DNA of 64,000 bases from Rivibacter subsaxonicus (GTDB taxonomy: Bacteria > Pseudomonadota > Gammaproteobacteria > Burkholderiales > Burkholderiaceae_C), in the NCBI RefSeq assembly GCF_004217215.1, contig NZ_SHKP01000006.1:186001-250000 (forward strand), given 5' to 3'. The notes below the pieces were generated by a model. That model was not told the origin of the DNA. It saw nothing but the letters and a program-made list of their open reading frames with translations, and made no database searches. Position 1 is the first letter of the stretch, and the number at the start of each line of letters is the position of its first letter. The position numbers and the translations under genes were made by a program. Shown here one piece after another: positions 1 to 8,509 of the stretch.

Positions 1-2
1 CG

Positions 3-935
3 CGCGCCCTGCGTGGCACGCGCGCGGTCGATGCCGAACTGGTGGCGCGGGTTCAGGCCGCGGCCAAGCAGTTGCGCTACGTGCCCGACCCGGCGGCGCG
101 GGCGCTGGCCTCGGCGCGCAGCTCGCATGTGGCGGTGCTGATCCCCTTGCTCACCAACGCGCTGTTCGTCGAACTGCTCGACGCGGTGCAGCGCAAGCTG
201 ACGCCGGCCGGCTACCAGACGCTGATCGGCGTCACCCACTACCGGCCAGAGGAAGAGGAGGAACTGCTGCTGAGCTACCTCGCGCATCGCCCGGCCGGCT
301 TGCTGGTGACCGGTGTCGACCGCAGCGACGCCGCGCGCCGGATGATTGCCGACAGCGGCGTGCCCTGCGTGCACCTGATGGAGACGGTGCGCCAGCCCGG
401 CGTCTACAGCGTGGGGCTGTCGCAGCAAGCGGCCGCGCATGCGCTGACCACGCACCTGCTGCAGCGCGGTTGCCGCCGCATCGCCTACATCGCCGGCCAG
501 CTCGACCCGCGCGTGATGCAGCGGCGCCAGGGCTATGAGCAGGCGCTGCGCGAAGCCGGCTGCTACGACTCGCGGCTCGAGGTGCTCGATCCCTCGCCGA
601 CCTCGATGGCACTCGGCGGCAGGCTGTTCGAGGAACTGCTGCGACGCCAACCCGATGTCGACGCCATGTTCTTCTGCAACGACGACCTGGCCCAGGGCGG
701 CCTGCTCGCGGCCCTGCGACTGCAGGTGCCGGTGCCGCAGCGGGTGGCGATCGTCGGCTTCAACGACCTCTCCGGCAGCGAGCTGATGCTGCCGCCGCTG
801 ACCACGATCCGCACCCCGCGCTGGCAGATCGGCACGCAGGCGGCATCGATGCTGCTGGACCTGATGCACGGCCAGCCGGTGGCGCAGCCGGCGCTGGACC
901 TGGGCTTCGAGCTGGTGGTGCGCGGCAGCGCCTGA
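3..935 (+). CDS. LacI-family transcriptional regulator (5' partial)
   Basis: Sugar-binding part of a LacI/GalR-type repressor. The open frame runs in from the left edge, so the start and most of the N-terminal helix-turn-helix are outside the window. The first visible residues (RALRGTRAVDAELVARVQ) match the end of the HTH plus hinge region, followed by the typical YVPDPAARAL hinge and a periplasmic-binding-protein-like core (VAVLIPLLTNALFVELLDAV; FFCNDDLAQGG; VAIVGFNDLSGSE; TTIRTPRWQIG). These are hallmarks of the family, which binds a small sugar or sugar acid and controls a neighbouring catabolic operon. The target genes are not visible; the next gene is an unrelated kinase. The effector cannot be told from sequence. 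A GTG at 42 could be taken for a start, but it would remove the DNA-binding region and is unlikely. Confidence 0.9.
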   Translation, partial: RALRGTRAVDAELVARVQAAAKQLRYVPDPAARALASARSSHVAVLIPLLTNALFVELLDAVQRKLTPAGYQTLIGVTHYRPEEEEELLLSYLAHRPAGLLVTGVDRSDAARRMIADSGVPCVHLMETVRQPGVYSVGLSQQAAAHALTTHLLQRGCRRIAYIAGQLDPRVMQRRQGYEQALREAGCYDSRLEVLDPSPTSMALGGRLFEELLRRQPDVDAMFFCNDDLAQGGLLAALRLQVPVPQRVAIVGFNDLSGSELMLPPLTTIRTPRWQIGTQAASMLLDLMHGQPVAQPALDLGFELVVRGSA

Positions 936-1060
936 ACGACGCCGCCACGGCCGGGCGTGAGTTTCGACACGCTTTGCGCCGGGGCCGCCGCCGAGGCATC
1001 GCGGCCGGCCGCAGCGCGGCGTTAAATGCGGCGTTGGCTCCGTGCCTTGTGCCCGCCGCG

Positions 1061-2575
1061 ATGACCGATCTCCACGTCGACGTCGACCCCGATGCGCTCG
1101 CGCCCGGCACCCGCCTGGGCGAGTTCCAGATCGAGCGCGTGATCGGCGTCGGGGGTTTCGGCATCGTCTATCTCGCCTTCGACCATGCCCTCGAGCGCCG
1201 GGTCGCGCTCAAGGAGTACATGCCATCGACGCTGGCGGCGCGGCGGCGCGGCATGCAGATCGCGGTGCGCTCGCAGGCGCATGCAAAGACCTTCGGCATC
1301 GGCCTGCGTTCCTTCATCAACGAGGCGCGGCTGCTGGCGCGCTTCGACCATCCGGCGCTGGTCAAGGTCTATCGCTTCTGGGAAGACAACGGCACCGCCT
1401 ACATGGCGATGCGCTTCTGCGAGGGCCAGACGCTCGGCGCGGCACGCGCGGAGATGGCTTCGCCGCCCAACGAAGCCTGGCTGCTCGCGCTGGCCGACGC
1501 GGTGCTCGGGGCGCTCGAGGCGCTGCACCGCGAGCAGGTCTACCACCGCGACGTGGCGCCCGACAACATCATGCTGCAGGCCGATGGCGGCTCGCCGATG
1601 CTGCTCGACTTCGGCGCCGCGCGGCATGTGATCGGCGACCACACTCAGTCGCTGACCGCGATCCTCAAGCCCAACTTTGCGGCGATCGAGCAGTACGCCG
1701 ACGCCGGCGCGCTGCGCCAGGGGCCGTGGAGCGACATCTACAGCCTGGGCGCGGTGCTGCACTTCTGCCTGATCGGCCGCGCGCCGCTGCCGGCAACGCT
1801 GCGCGTGCTGCGCGACGAACTGCCGTCCTTGCTGGCGCTGCGCGCCGAACTGGTCGCTGCCGACGGCTCGCACTACAGCGAGGCCTTTCTCGGCGCCATC
1901 GACGCCGCGCTGAGCGTGCTGCCCGAAGGCCGGCCGCAGGACGCGGCGGCGTTCCGGGCCCGCCTGCGCGGCGCCGCGTTGCCGGCGCCCTTGGCCGCGG
2001 CCAGCCTGCCGGCCGCGCCGCGTGCCGCGCTCGAGCTCAGGCGCGGATCCTTCGCACCCACCACCGCGCTGCGGCGGCAGGGTGGCGCCGTGCATGCCGT
2101 GACCACGGCCTGGGCCACGCTCGCGCCGGCTGGCGACACCGATGGCGCGCCCGGGGCGTACCGGTCCACGTCGCGCCGGAGCAGGCGGACCCGCATGCGG
2201 CGCTGGTTGGTGCCAGGGCTGGCATCGGTCGTCGTGGCCGGGCTGGTCGTCTACGGACTGATGGCGGCACGGCCGCCGGCGGCCACGCCCGCGCCCTTAC
2301 CCGTGCTGGCGAGCGTGACGCAGCCAAGCCCGGCGGCGTCCGAGCCCGCAGCGTCGAGCGCGGTGGCCGCCGTGGCAACGAACGACCGTGCCGCCGCGAG
2401 GCCGTCCGCGGTGCGGCGCACCCGGCCCACCGCCCGCGCCGCCTGCGGCGAGCGCAACTTCTTCTCGATGCAGTTCTGCCTCGACCGGCAGTGCCGCAAG
2501 CCGGAGTTCGCGCGCGACCCCGAGTGCGTCGAGAGGCTGCGCCAGCAGGCCGACCGAAGCGAGCAGAGGTACTGA
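1061..2575 (+). CDS. Membrane-anchored Ser/Thr protein kinase
   Basis: Hanks-type (PknB-like) kinase of 504 aa. The N-terminal kinase domain (about residues 15-300) shows the glycine loop GVGGFGIVY, the ATP lysine in VALKEYMP, the catalytic YHRDVAPDN loop and the DFG motif in LLDFGAAR. A linker leads to one membrane segment (about residues 380-402) and a short tail, predicted periplasmic, ending in a Cys-rich block (about 460-504) with spaced CGERNFF, FCLDRQC and PECVERL. The start at 1061 is preferred because the protein then begins just before the kinase fold; the frame is open further upstream to 974, but that stretch is low-complexity. No phosphatase or FHA partner lies next to it, so substrates are unknown. 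Role in phosphorylation signalling at the inner membrane is inferred from the family. Confidence 0.88.
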   Translation: MTDLHVDVDPDALAPGTRLGEFQIERVIGVGGFGIVYLAFDHALERRVALKEYMPSTLAARRRGMQIAVRSQAHAKTFGIGLRSFINEARLLARFDHPALVKVYRFWEDNGTAYMAMRFCEGQTLGAARAEMASPPNEAWLLALADAVLGALEALHREQVYHRDVAPDNIMLQADGGSPMLLDFGAARHVIGDHTQSLTAILKPNFAAIEQYADAGALRQGPWSDIYSLGAVLHFCLIGRAPLPATLRVLRDELPSLLALRAELVAADGSHYSEAFLGAIDAALSVLPEGRPQDAAAFRARLRGAALPAPLAAASLPAAPRAALELRRGSFAPTTALRRQGGAVHAVTTAWATLAPAGDTDGAPGAYRSTSRRSRRTRMRRWLVPGLASVVVAGLVVYGLMAARPPAATPAPLPVLASVTQPSPAASEPAASSAVAAVATNDRAAARPSAVRRTRPTARAACGERNFFSMQFCLDRQCRKPEFARDPECVERLRQQADRSEQRY

Positions 2576-2598
2576 GCGAGAGCGCCCGGGCGGGCGTC

Positions 2599-3417
2599 TC
2601 AGCGCCGCGCGGCCGGCCGGGTGGCGCTGGCGCGCGCCAGGTTGGCCGCGATCAGCGCCGCCGTCAGCGTCACCAGCCACGAGAAGTACAGCCACAGCAG
2701 GAACAGCGGGAACACCGCGAAGGCGCCGTACACGGCCTTGTAGGTCGGGATCTTGAGCAGGTAGGCCGCGAAGCCGCGCTTGCCAAGCTCGAGCGCGACG
2801 CTGGCGAGCAGGCCGCCGACGATCGCGTCGCGCCGCCGCACCCTGGTGTTCGGCACGTAGCGGAAGAGGCAGTAAAGCCCGACCCAGCTCAGCGCCACCG
2901 GACCCAGGTTCAGGACGAAGCTCGCCGAGGGTGGCAGGGGCCCGACCCAACCCATCGACGCCACCAGCACATAGGAGGTGGCCCACAGGCTCAGCGCGAG
3001 GGCGGGTGGCCCGACGGCGAGCATCAGCAGGTACAGCCCCACTCGCCGGTGGAAGGGGCGAGCCTTCTTCACGGCCCAGATCTGGTTGAGCGCGTTCTCG
3101 ATCGTCATCAGCAGCGCCACCGCGGCTGCCAGCAGCAACAGCGAACCCACCAGGCCCAGATGGCCCGCGTTGGCGGCGAACTGCTGCAGGTAGCGCAGGA
3201 CCGTGCGCGCGATCTCCGCCGGAAGCAGGCCCTTCAGCAGATGCTCCTCGAGCGCGGTCTCGAAGCGGCCGAAGACCGGAAAACGGGTGAACAGCGCGAA
3301 GCTCACCGCGAGGAACGGCACGATCGACAGCAGGGTCGCGAAGCTCAGGCTGCCGGCCACCTGGGGCAGGCGCTCCTGCCTGGCGCGGTGGAGCGTGAGG
3401 CGGGTCAGTTCGAACAT
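2599..3417 (-). CDS. YihY/BrkB-family inner membrane protein
   Basis: Polytopic inner-membrane protein of the YihY (UPF0761, formerly annotated BrkB or ribonuclease BN) family. The 272-aa product starts MFELTRLTLHRARQERLPQV, and the family signature GSLSFATLLSIVPFLAVSFAL follows directly, as is usual. About six membrane segments are visible, including LGLVGSLLLLAAAVALLMTI, LYLLMLAVGPPALALSLWA and FAVFPLFLLWLYFSWLVTL. The molecular function of the family is not established; the old RNase BN assignment is known to be wrong. The frame is open another 150 bases upstream, but those residues are basic and proline-rich, so the start at 3417 is preferred. It converges with the upstream kinase gene. 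Confidence 0.88.
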   Translation of the reverse strand: MFELTRLTLHRARQERLPQVAGSLSFATLLSIVPFLAVSFALFTRFPVFGRFETALEEHLLKGLLPAEIARTVLRYLQQFAANAGHLGLVGSLLLLAAAVALLMTIENALNQIWAVKKARPFHRRVGLYLLMLAVGPPALALSLWATSYVLVASMGWVGPLPPSASFVLNLGPVALSWVGLYCLFRYVPNTRVRRRDAIVGGLLASVALELGKRGFAAYLLKIPTYKAVYGAFAVFPLFLLWLYFSWLVTLTAALIAANLARASATRPAARR

Positions 3418-3838
3418 GTGGCGCGCAAGACGTGGGGGCGGGCAGTCATCGCCAGGGACGGGGAGAGCAGATTGTCGATGCCGATGCGCAGGGTGCGAAG
3501 CGTGTTGGCTTCGGACCACTGGGGCGCGTGGCGTTCCGCTGGTCCCGAGCTGGAAATCACGACCCATTGTTGTTCTTCAACGAACGACGGAGATGCAGCG
3601 AATCTGAGTCTTCTGCGTTCGGCTCGTTGGCCTGCTCGAGGTGCCCGCAGCGACCACTCTCGAAGCTCGGCTGTGGTGCTTCGCTTCGGGAACCTCAGTC
3701 CGTGGCCGCCAACTGAACCCACCATTGCACATTGCCGGGTCTTCGGCGCCAGCCCGTGGCTCTCGGCCCATTGCGAACAGTGCTCACCCAACGGGACGCC
3801 GGGCTCGCCTTGTGCGCGTGCCCGGCCTCCGCGTGGCA
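3418..3838. other. Intergenic stretch without a recognisable gene
   Basis: About 420 bases between the YihY gene and osmC. Open frames exist on both strands (for example 3405-3839 on the minus strand), but none has a familiar motif, a good ribosome site or typical codon use. I see no terminator with a T-run, tRNA or known repeat here. It may be a decayed gene or a genome-specific intergenic repeat, which cannot be judged from one copy. Confidence 0.4.
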
Positions 3839-4432
3839 TCAGTCGCCCATCGGTTCGACCTCGACGTCCACCCGCGTGCCCTGAGCCAGCGTGTTGAACA
3901 CCGGCGAGAACGCAGTCAGTTCGCGGATGCGGGGCAGGTCCTTGGGATGCGCCTTGACGCGGAACGCGGCGCGGATCGCCGTGTAGCCCTTGGGCACGTC
4001 ATCAGCCAAGCCGAGGAAGCCGCGCAGATCGATCTCGTCTTCCAGGCGGGACTCCAGCGCCTCGATGCGGATCCCCCGGACAGCCGCATGGGCGACCATG
4101 CTCGTCGTCAGGCACGACGCCAGCGCGTGAAGCAGGTGCTCCACCGGGTTGGCACCGTTGTCGTCGCCGGCCAGGATTGCGGGCTCGTCCGCGTCCATCT
4201 TGAACGTCTGCCGGTGGGCGATCTCCTGCCGGGCGCCGTAGAAGCCGGCCACGGTACTGCGGTTGTGATTGCCTGACAGCCACGTGTTGCTGGCGCGAAA
4301 GCGGCAGGCACCCAGGCCGGCATCGGCCTGGATGGCATTGACGGTCGCCATGAGCGTGTCGACGTTGACGCCGTTGACGACATGGCTGGGGCGGACACCG
4401 TGGGTGGCGTCCATCGAGAGGGTTTGGCTCAT
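3839..4432 (-). CDS. OsmC-family peroxiredoxin-like protein
   Basis: OsmC/Ohr superfamily protein of 197 aa, a thiol-dependent hydroperoxide reductase fold acting in the cytoplasm. Motifs are FKMDADEP, NGANPVEHLLHALASCLTTSM (the conserved cysteine of the second half) and the C-terminal FRVKAHPKDLPRIRELTAFSPVFNTL. A second cysteine lies in GACRFRASN, earlier than in classical OsmC, so the usual Cys pair should be checked. The start MSQTLSMDATHG at 4432 has AGGAATCGAATC just before the ATG. It is transcribed divergently from a GlxA-type AraC regulator 162 bases away, which probably controls it. Similar proteins are annotated simply as OsmC family; the substrate is not certain. Confidence 0.87.
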   Translation of the reverse strand: MSQTLSMDATHGVRPSHVVNGVNVDTLMATVNAIQADAGLGACRFRASNTWLSGNHNRSTVAGFYGARQEIAHRQTFKMDADEPAILAGDDNGANPVEHLLHALASCLTTSMVAHAAVRGIRIEALESRLEDEIDLRGFLGLADDVPKGYTAIRAAFRVKAHPKDLPRIRELTAFSPVFNTLAQGTRVDVEVEPMGD

Positions 4433-4594
4433 GATTCGATTCCTGTGAAAGTGAAGTGAGTGGATGGATCGAGCCGGTCCAGGCAATGCGCAGGGAACGC
4501 GACTCGGGCTCTACGATAGGAATCGGGGGACGACGCCAGAAGATGGACACCGGCCACAAAGAGGCCGCTTGCGCCACAGATTGAGTCGGGAGCC

Positions 4595-5614
4595 ATGGCT
4601 GCCAGCCATAACGAAGCCGTCGACATCCTCGTCGTCGCTGTGCCGGAGACGGCAGGTTCGGCGCTGTACGGCATGGTCGACGTGCTGTCGGCCGCCGGCA
4701 ACCTCTGGAGCACGCTCACGCGTGCGCGCGAATCCGAACGGTGCTTCCGCGTGCGGATCGTGTCGCACCAGGCCACGCCGTTTCGGTGCGGCAATGGCAT
4801 CCCGGTTGCGCCGGACCATGCCATCGTGGACGACCCCGCAGCGCCCATCGTCATCGTTCCCGAGCTGTGGCTCGGCCCCGACGAGTCGATGTCGGGACGC
4901 CATGTTGAGGTGATCGAGTGGCTGCGGCGGCGCTATCGCGACGGCGCCTACCTGTACTCTGCCTGCTCGGGCGCGCTGTTCCTCGCGGAGACGGGCCTGC
5001 TGGACGGGTGCCCGGCCACATCGCACTGGGGCTATGCCGACCTGTTCAGGGTGCACTACCCCAAGGTGCGCTTCGATCCGGCGCCCAACCTGGCATTTGC
5101 TCGTGCGGACGGGCGCATCGTGACGGCTGGCGGCACGACCTCGTGGCACGACCTGGCACTGCACATCATCGGCCGCCACGCCAGCCCGGGTGAGGCGCTG
5201 CGCATCGCCAAGGTGTACTTGATGAAGTGGCACGCCGAAGGACAGCTGCCGTACTCGCCGCTGGTCACCGAGAAGCCACATGGCGACGCCGTGGTGCGCC
5301 GCTGCGAGCGCTGGCTTGGCGAGCACTGGCTGGATGCAGACGCGGTGGGGCAGGTGGCCAAAGTCGCAGGCATCCCGCAACGCACATTGGAGCGTCGCTT
5401 CAAGGCTGCGACGGGATGCTCGCTGCTTGAGTATCTGCAGAGTGTCCGGATCGAACAGGCCAAGCACCTGCTGGAGACCGGCGGCACGCCGCTCGATGAG
5501 ATCGTGGCCGAATGCGGCTACGCCGACGTCTCGTCGTTTCGACGACTGTTCAAGCGCCTGACAGGCCTGACCCCAGGCCAGTATCGGCGTCTGTTTCGCA
5601 TGCCGGATTCATGA
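4595..5614 (+). CDS. GlxA-family AraC-type transcriptional regulator
   Basis: 339-aa regulator with a DJ-1/PfpI-like N-terminal domain (about residues 8-190) and an AraC HTH domain (about 235-335). The amidotransferase-like nucleophile elbow is visible as YLYSACSGALFLAETGLL with Cys124. The HTH part has GIPQRTLERRFKAATGCSLLEYLQSVRIEQAK and the second helix pair VAECGYADVSSFRRLFKRLTGLTPGQYR. Family members activate genes for stress or small-amine metabolism; the ligand is unknown here. GGGAGCC precedes the ATG. Its divergent neighbour osmC is the natural target. Confidence 0.92.
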   Translation: MAASHNEAVDILVVAVPETAGSALYGMVDVLSAAGNLWSTLTRARESERCFRVRIVSHQATPFRCGNGIPVAPDHAIVDDPAAPIVIVPELWLGPDESMSGRHVEVIEWLRRRYRDGAYLYSACSGALFLAETGLLDGCPATSHWGYADLFRVHYPKVRFDPAPNLAFARADGRIVTAGGTTSWHDLALHIIGRHASPGEALRIAKVYLMKWHAEGQLPYSPLVTEKPHGDAVVRRCERWLGEHWLDADAVGQVAKVAGIPQRTLERRFKAATGCSLLEYLQSVRIEQAKHLLETGGTPLDEIVAECGYADVSSFRRLFKRLTGLTPGQYRRLFRMPDS

Positions 5615-5926
5615 ACGATCGATCCGACTCATGGAAGAACTCATTCACGGCGATGACGGCTGGTCGCTGAGTGGCAGCTCCAGGCTGGGTGCAGTCGCTC
5701 GGCGATAAGCTGAGGAATGTCGACTGCTACCTAAGCCGACCTTGGGCCGCAAGCAAGTTCCACAGAGCACTTCCGTGCGAGCAAAGGTGCGGCGTGTTGA
5801 CGCTGACAGGCTGCTGGTTTCTACCGGCCTTCCTTGGCCGCCAGGCTTGGGGTCGTGGCCAGGGATCGGTCGCTGTTCGGTCGCCATCGGAGAGGTCAGC
5901 GAACCGCGGGATCGCGACGGACTGGT
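5615..5926. other. Intergenic stretch, no gene seen
   Basis: Roughly 310 bases between the end of the GlxA-type regulator and the end of the convergent lpxR gene. No open frame here has a recognisable protein. Around 5868-5905 there are short pieces (TTCGGTCGCC, GGTCAGCGAA) resembling the dispersed GTCGTCAGCG repeat, but too diverged to call a copy. No clear terminator hairpin with a T-run was found. Confidence 0.4.
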
Positions 5927-6946
5927 TCAGTAGTGCAACGACAAGCTCAGGGTACCGAAGTCGGCAGGCTTGCGCTCGCCAGCAAAGGCCCTCGTGACGC
6001 TCGTCCTGCCGAGGAAGAAGACCAGATTGCGACGGCGTGCGGTGAGGCCGATCGTCGCCATGCCCACGAAGGGCTTGGAGTCGACTGAGCGGCTCTCCCT
6101 GAACACCGTGCCATCGAGCGGCAGGTAGTGAACAACGCCGTAGCCCGCCAAGCCCCCGGAAAGCGAGATCGACCAGTTCTCCACGGGACCGACTCCCACC
6201 GTCGACGCTACGTTGAAGCCTTGGCGCAGGGCGGTACCGCCGAGAGCATCCACGAGGTTCCTGCCGACTTCCGCGTAGATGCCGGCTCCGACGCCGGTGA
6301 AGTAGGTGCCCAGCCCCGCGTTGGCCACGGGAACGATGCGCCACGAGAGCGACTTGCCCCAGTCTCCTTGTGCCAGCAGGTATGCACCCGAGTAGTCCAG
6401 ATTCACGACCGGCTCATTCGGCATCTGCGTATCCCATCCCATCGGCCTGTCCGCGCCGATCGCCTTGTGGAAGCCCTTCTGCACTTGTTCAGCGCCCGAT
6501 GCCGGACCGACGACGCCGACGCGCAACTGCCAGGCATGCGTCGCGCGCTCGCCTTTCGAATAGATCGTGCTGTCGACATACAGCACGCCCGCATAGGGCT
6601 GGTCGTCGAGGGGTGGGTTCGCGAGCTTGATGTCGTCCGGCGTGTGCATCTCCTGGGCAACGGTCCAGGCCGCATAGCTGCGGTAGCCATCGTTGCCGAC
6701 AAACGGAAGGAAAGACAAGAACTCGCCCCAGCGGCGGACAAGGCTGCCCTTGTCGTAGCTGGCGATGTCCGGGGACACCCACGACACGCCAATGCCATTG
6801 GTGTAGTTGTTGTCCGAGCCGGTCAACACATCGTTCTCCAGCGTCAGCGTCCAGGCGCCACGGGGAGACGCGGTCGGCTGCGCGGCGCAGTCGATGGCAC
6901 CGAGTGACAGCAGCACAGCCGATGCCGACAGGATGGCCGTCTTCAT
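5927..6946 (-). CDS. lpxR: LpxR-type lipid A 3'-O-deacylase
   Basis: Outer-membrane beta-barrel of the LpxR (DUF2219) family, which removes the 3'-acyloxyacyl group from lipid A. From the start at 6946 the protein has a classical signal peptide (MKTAILSASAVLLSLGAIDCAAQ). The mature part begins GAWTLTLENDVLTGSDNNYTNG, containing the Asn-Asp and Tyr-Thr-Asn-Gly residues conserved in the family. Further motifs are TVAQEMHTPDD (candidate active-site His), NPPLDDQPYAGVLYVD and a C-terminal barrel strand ending in LSLSLHY. An upstream ATG at 6994 in the same frame would add 16 basic residues before the signal and is less likely. The gene is followed upstream by mgtC on the same strand, with a repeat half-copy between. 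Remodelling of lipid A is inferred from the family. Confidence 0.85.
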   Translation of the reverse strand: MKTAILSASAVLLSLGAIDCAAQPTASPRGAWTLTLENDVLTGSDNNYTNGIGVSWVSPDIASYDKGSLVRRWGEFLSFLPFVGNDGYRSYAAWTVAQEMHTPDDIKLANPPLDDQPYAGVLYVDSTIYSKGERATHAWQLRVGVVGPASGAEQVQKGFHKAIGADRPMGWDTQMPNEPVVNLDYSGAYLLAQGDWGKSLSWRIVPVANAGLGTYFTGVGAGIYAEVGRNLVDALGGTALRQGFNVASTVGVGPVENWSISLSGGLAGYGVVHYLPLDGTVFRESRSVDSKPFVGMATIGLTARRRNLVFFLGRTSVTRAFAGERKPADFGTLSLSLHY

Positions 6947-7045
6947 GCGACGGGACAAGGCGCGGTGCGGCAGAAGCGAAGGGTCGGATTGCATGGTCTC
7001 TGGCTCTCGAAGCGGAGTCTTCAGAGTAGCGACGGGCCGGCCGGA

Positions 7046-7076
7046 AGTCGTCGGCGAAAGGTCTCCGTTGCGTCGC
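7046..7076 (+). repeat. Half-copy of the GTCGTCAGCG dispersed repeat
   Basis: A 31-base unit starting AGTCGTCGGCGAAAGGTC that matches, with a few changes, the left arms of the full palindromic copies at 16141 and 24361 and the half-copy at 15830. It lies between mgtC and lpxR. No inverted partner is visible nearby. Confidence 0.6.
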
Positions 7077-7099
7077 CATTTCGTGGCGAGCGGAGCCCC

Positions 7100-7834
7100 T
7101 CAGTTGCGCACGGGCATGATGCTGAAACTCGCTACGCCCTCAGAGGCGGCCATTTCCTGTGCCAGCAGCACCGGCGAGGTGGCGCGAGCGCGGTCCCGCG
7201 CCACGACGCAGAAGCGCCACTCCGGCATGCTGTTGCTGAAGGTGATGCGCAGGCTGTTGCGCAGCACCAGGTAGCCGTGGGCCTCGGCCTTTTCGGCGAG
7301 TTCATCGAAGGTGGGTGGCCCGACGGCCCCGAACTTCACGCACACCTCCAAGGTTGCGCGGCTGGGCAGTTGCGCTTCGAGCCGATGCATTGCCGACATC
7401 GACAGCATGCACAGCATCGCCATCAGCAGCGCAGCGGGGTAGAAGCCCACCCCCAGCAAAATGCCGACGGCCGACGCGGCCCAGATCGACGCAGCCGTCG
7501 TGAGGCCGCTGATGCTCAGTCCGTCCTTCATGATGACGCCGGCACCGAGAAAGCCGATGCCGGTGACCACCCCCTGCACCACCCGAGTCGGATCAGGTGA
7601 GAGGTGACCGGCGGTGCCGCCGTACCAGAAGGCGACTTGCCCGACGAACACCGTGAGCGCGGCCGAGGCCATGCAGACGAGTCCGTACAGGCGCATGCCG
7701 GCAGCGCGGCCGTTGTATGAACGCTCGTAGCCGATCAGCATGCCGAGCAGGAGTGCACCGACCAGGTTCAGCCCGATCAAGGCGTTGGCCGCGAGAAACG
7801 CGCCGCTCCAGTAGTGCTGCAGGTCTCCCAGCAT
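7100..7834 (-). CDS. mgtC: MgtC/SapB-family membrane protein
   Basis: 244-aa MgtC-type inner-membrane protein. The family core is clear: NLVGALLLGMLIGYERSYNGRAAG, MRLYGLVCMASAALTV, VVQGVVTGIGFLGAGVIMK, GLTTAASIWAASAVGILLGVG. A C-terminal soluble domain (about residues 160-244) resembles the ACT-like tail of longer MgtC proteins. Homologues inhibit the F1Fo ATPase or support growth in low magnesium and inside hosts; the role here is unknown. GGGAAGTC lies before the ATG. TetR ends 10 bases upstream on the same strand, so it may be read through from the efflux operon. Confidence 0.9.
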   Translation of the reverse strand: MLGDLQHYWSGAFLAANALIGLNLVGALLLGMLIGYERSYNGRAAGMRLYGLVCMASAALTVFVGQVAFWYGGTAGHLSPDPTRVVQGVVTGIGFLGAGVIMKDGLSISGLTTAASIWAASAVGILLGVGFYPAALLMAMLCMLSMSAMHRLEAQLPSRATLEVCVKFGAVGPPTFDELAEKAEAHGYLVLRNSLRITFSNSMPEWRFCVVARDRARATSPVLLAQEMAASEGVASFSIMPVRN

Positions 7835-7843
7835 GACTTCCCG

Positions 7844-8509
7844 CTACGGATGCACGCTTGCGCCGTGTGCTGGCGCAAGCCCTTGGAGCACAAGCTCGAC
7901 GTGCTGCGGAATGAAGGCTTCACTCAGGCATCGGTCTGCCGAAGCGTCCGGATCGATCAGGTGCCAGTGCATGCACGACATGAGCATGGGCAGGAGCAGC
8001 GAATGAGCGACGACATCCGCATCCATCCTTCGAAGCTCGCCACGGTCCATGCCCTGACGGACCACTTCGGCGATCGATGCATGCAGGGGCTTGACCACGC
8101 CGCAGCGACAGGAATCCATGATCTCAGGGAACCGCGGGGCCTCGGCGATCGCCAATTTCAGGGCGCGTCCGACGGTCTCGTTGCGGAGATGCGTCCAGAT
8201 ATCGAGCAGCATCCGGCGCAGTACATCGGTGCTGCTGCCAGCACGCCCTGCCATCGGTCGAAGCTTGGCAAGTGCTTCCAGCGCGGGTGAGGCAATGGCT
8301 GCCTGGAGCAACTTCTCCTTGCTTGGAAAGTACAAGTACAGCGTGCCCTTGGCGATGCCCGCTCGGGCGGCAATCTCTTCGGTCCGCGTGGCGTCAAACC
8401 CCTTCTCGGCAAACAGCGAGAGTGCCGCGTCGCGGAGTTCGCCGGCGCGCGCATGCTTGCGCCTGCGACGGGCGCCGGAGCTACCGCATGGGCTTGAGCC
8501 GGTCGTCAA
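7844..8509 (-). CDS. TetR/AcrR-family regulator, last gene of the efflux operon
   Basis: 221-aa TetR-type repressor. The DNA-binding helices are plain: RDAALSLFAEKGFDATRTEEIAARAGIAKGTLYLYFPSKEKLL. The rest is the variable ligand-binding domain (DIWTHLRNETVGRALKLAIAEAPRFPEIMD). Its start overlaps the stop of the patatin-like gene by four bases (ATGA), showing translational coupling. Position at the end of the RND efflux operon suggests it represses that operon and so its own synthesis. The N-terminus is rich in Arg/Lys and may start a few codons later. Confidence 0.92.
   Translation of the reverse strand: MTTGSSPCGSSGARRRRKHARAGELRDAALSLFAEKGFDATRTEEIAARAGIAKGTLYLYFPSKEKLLQAAIASPALEALAKLRPMAGRAGSSTDVLRRMLLDIWTHLRNETVGRALKLAIAEAPRFPEIMDSCRCGVVKPLHASIAEVVRQGMDRGELRRMDADVVAHSLLLPMLMSCMHWHLIDPDASADRCLSEAFIPQHVELVLQGLAPAHGASVHP

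Noticed and set aside
1042-3897. 951-aa plus-strand open frame
   Set aside because: It is an out-of-frame shadow of the kinase and an antisense reading of the YihY gene; Arg/Pro-rich with no domains.
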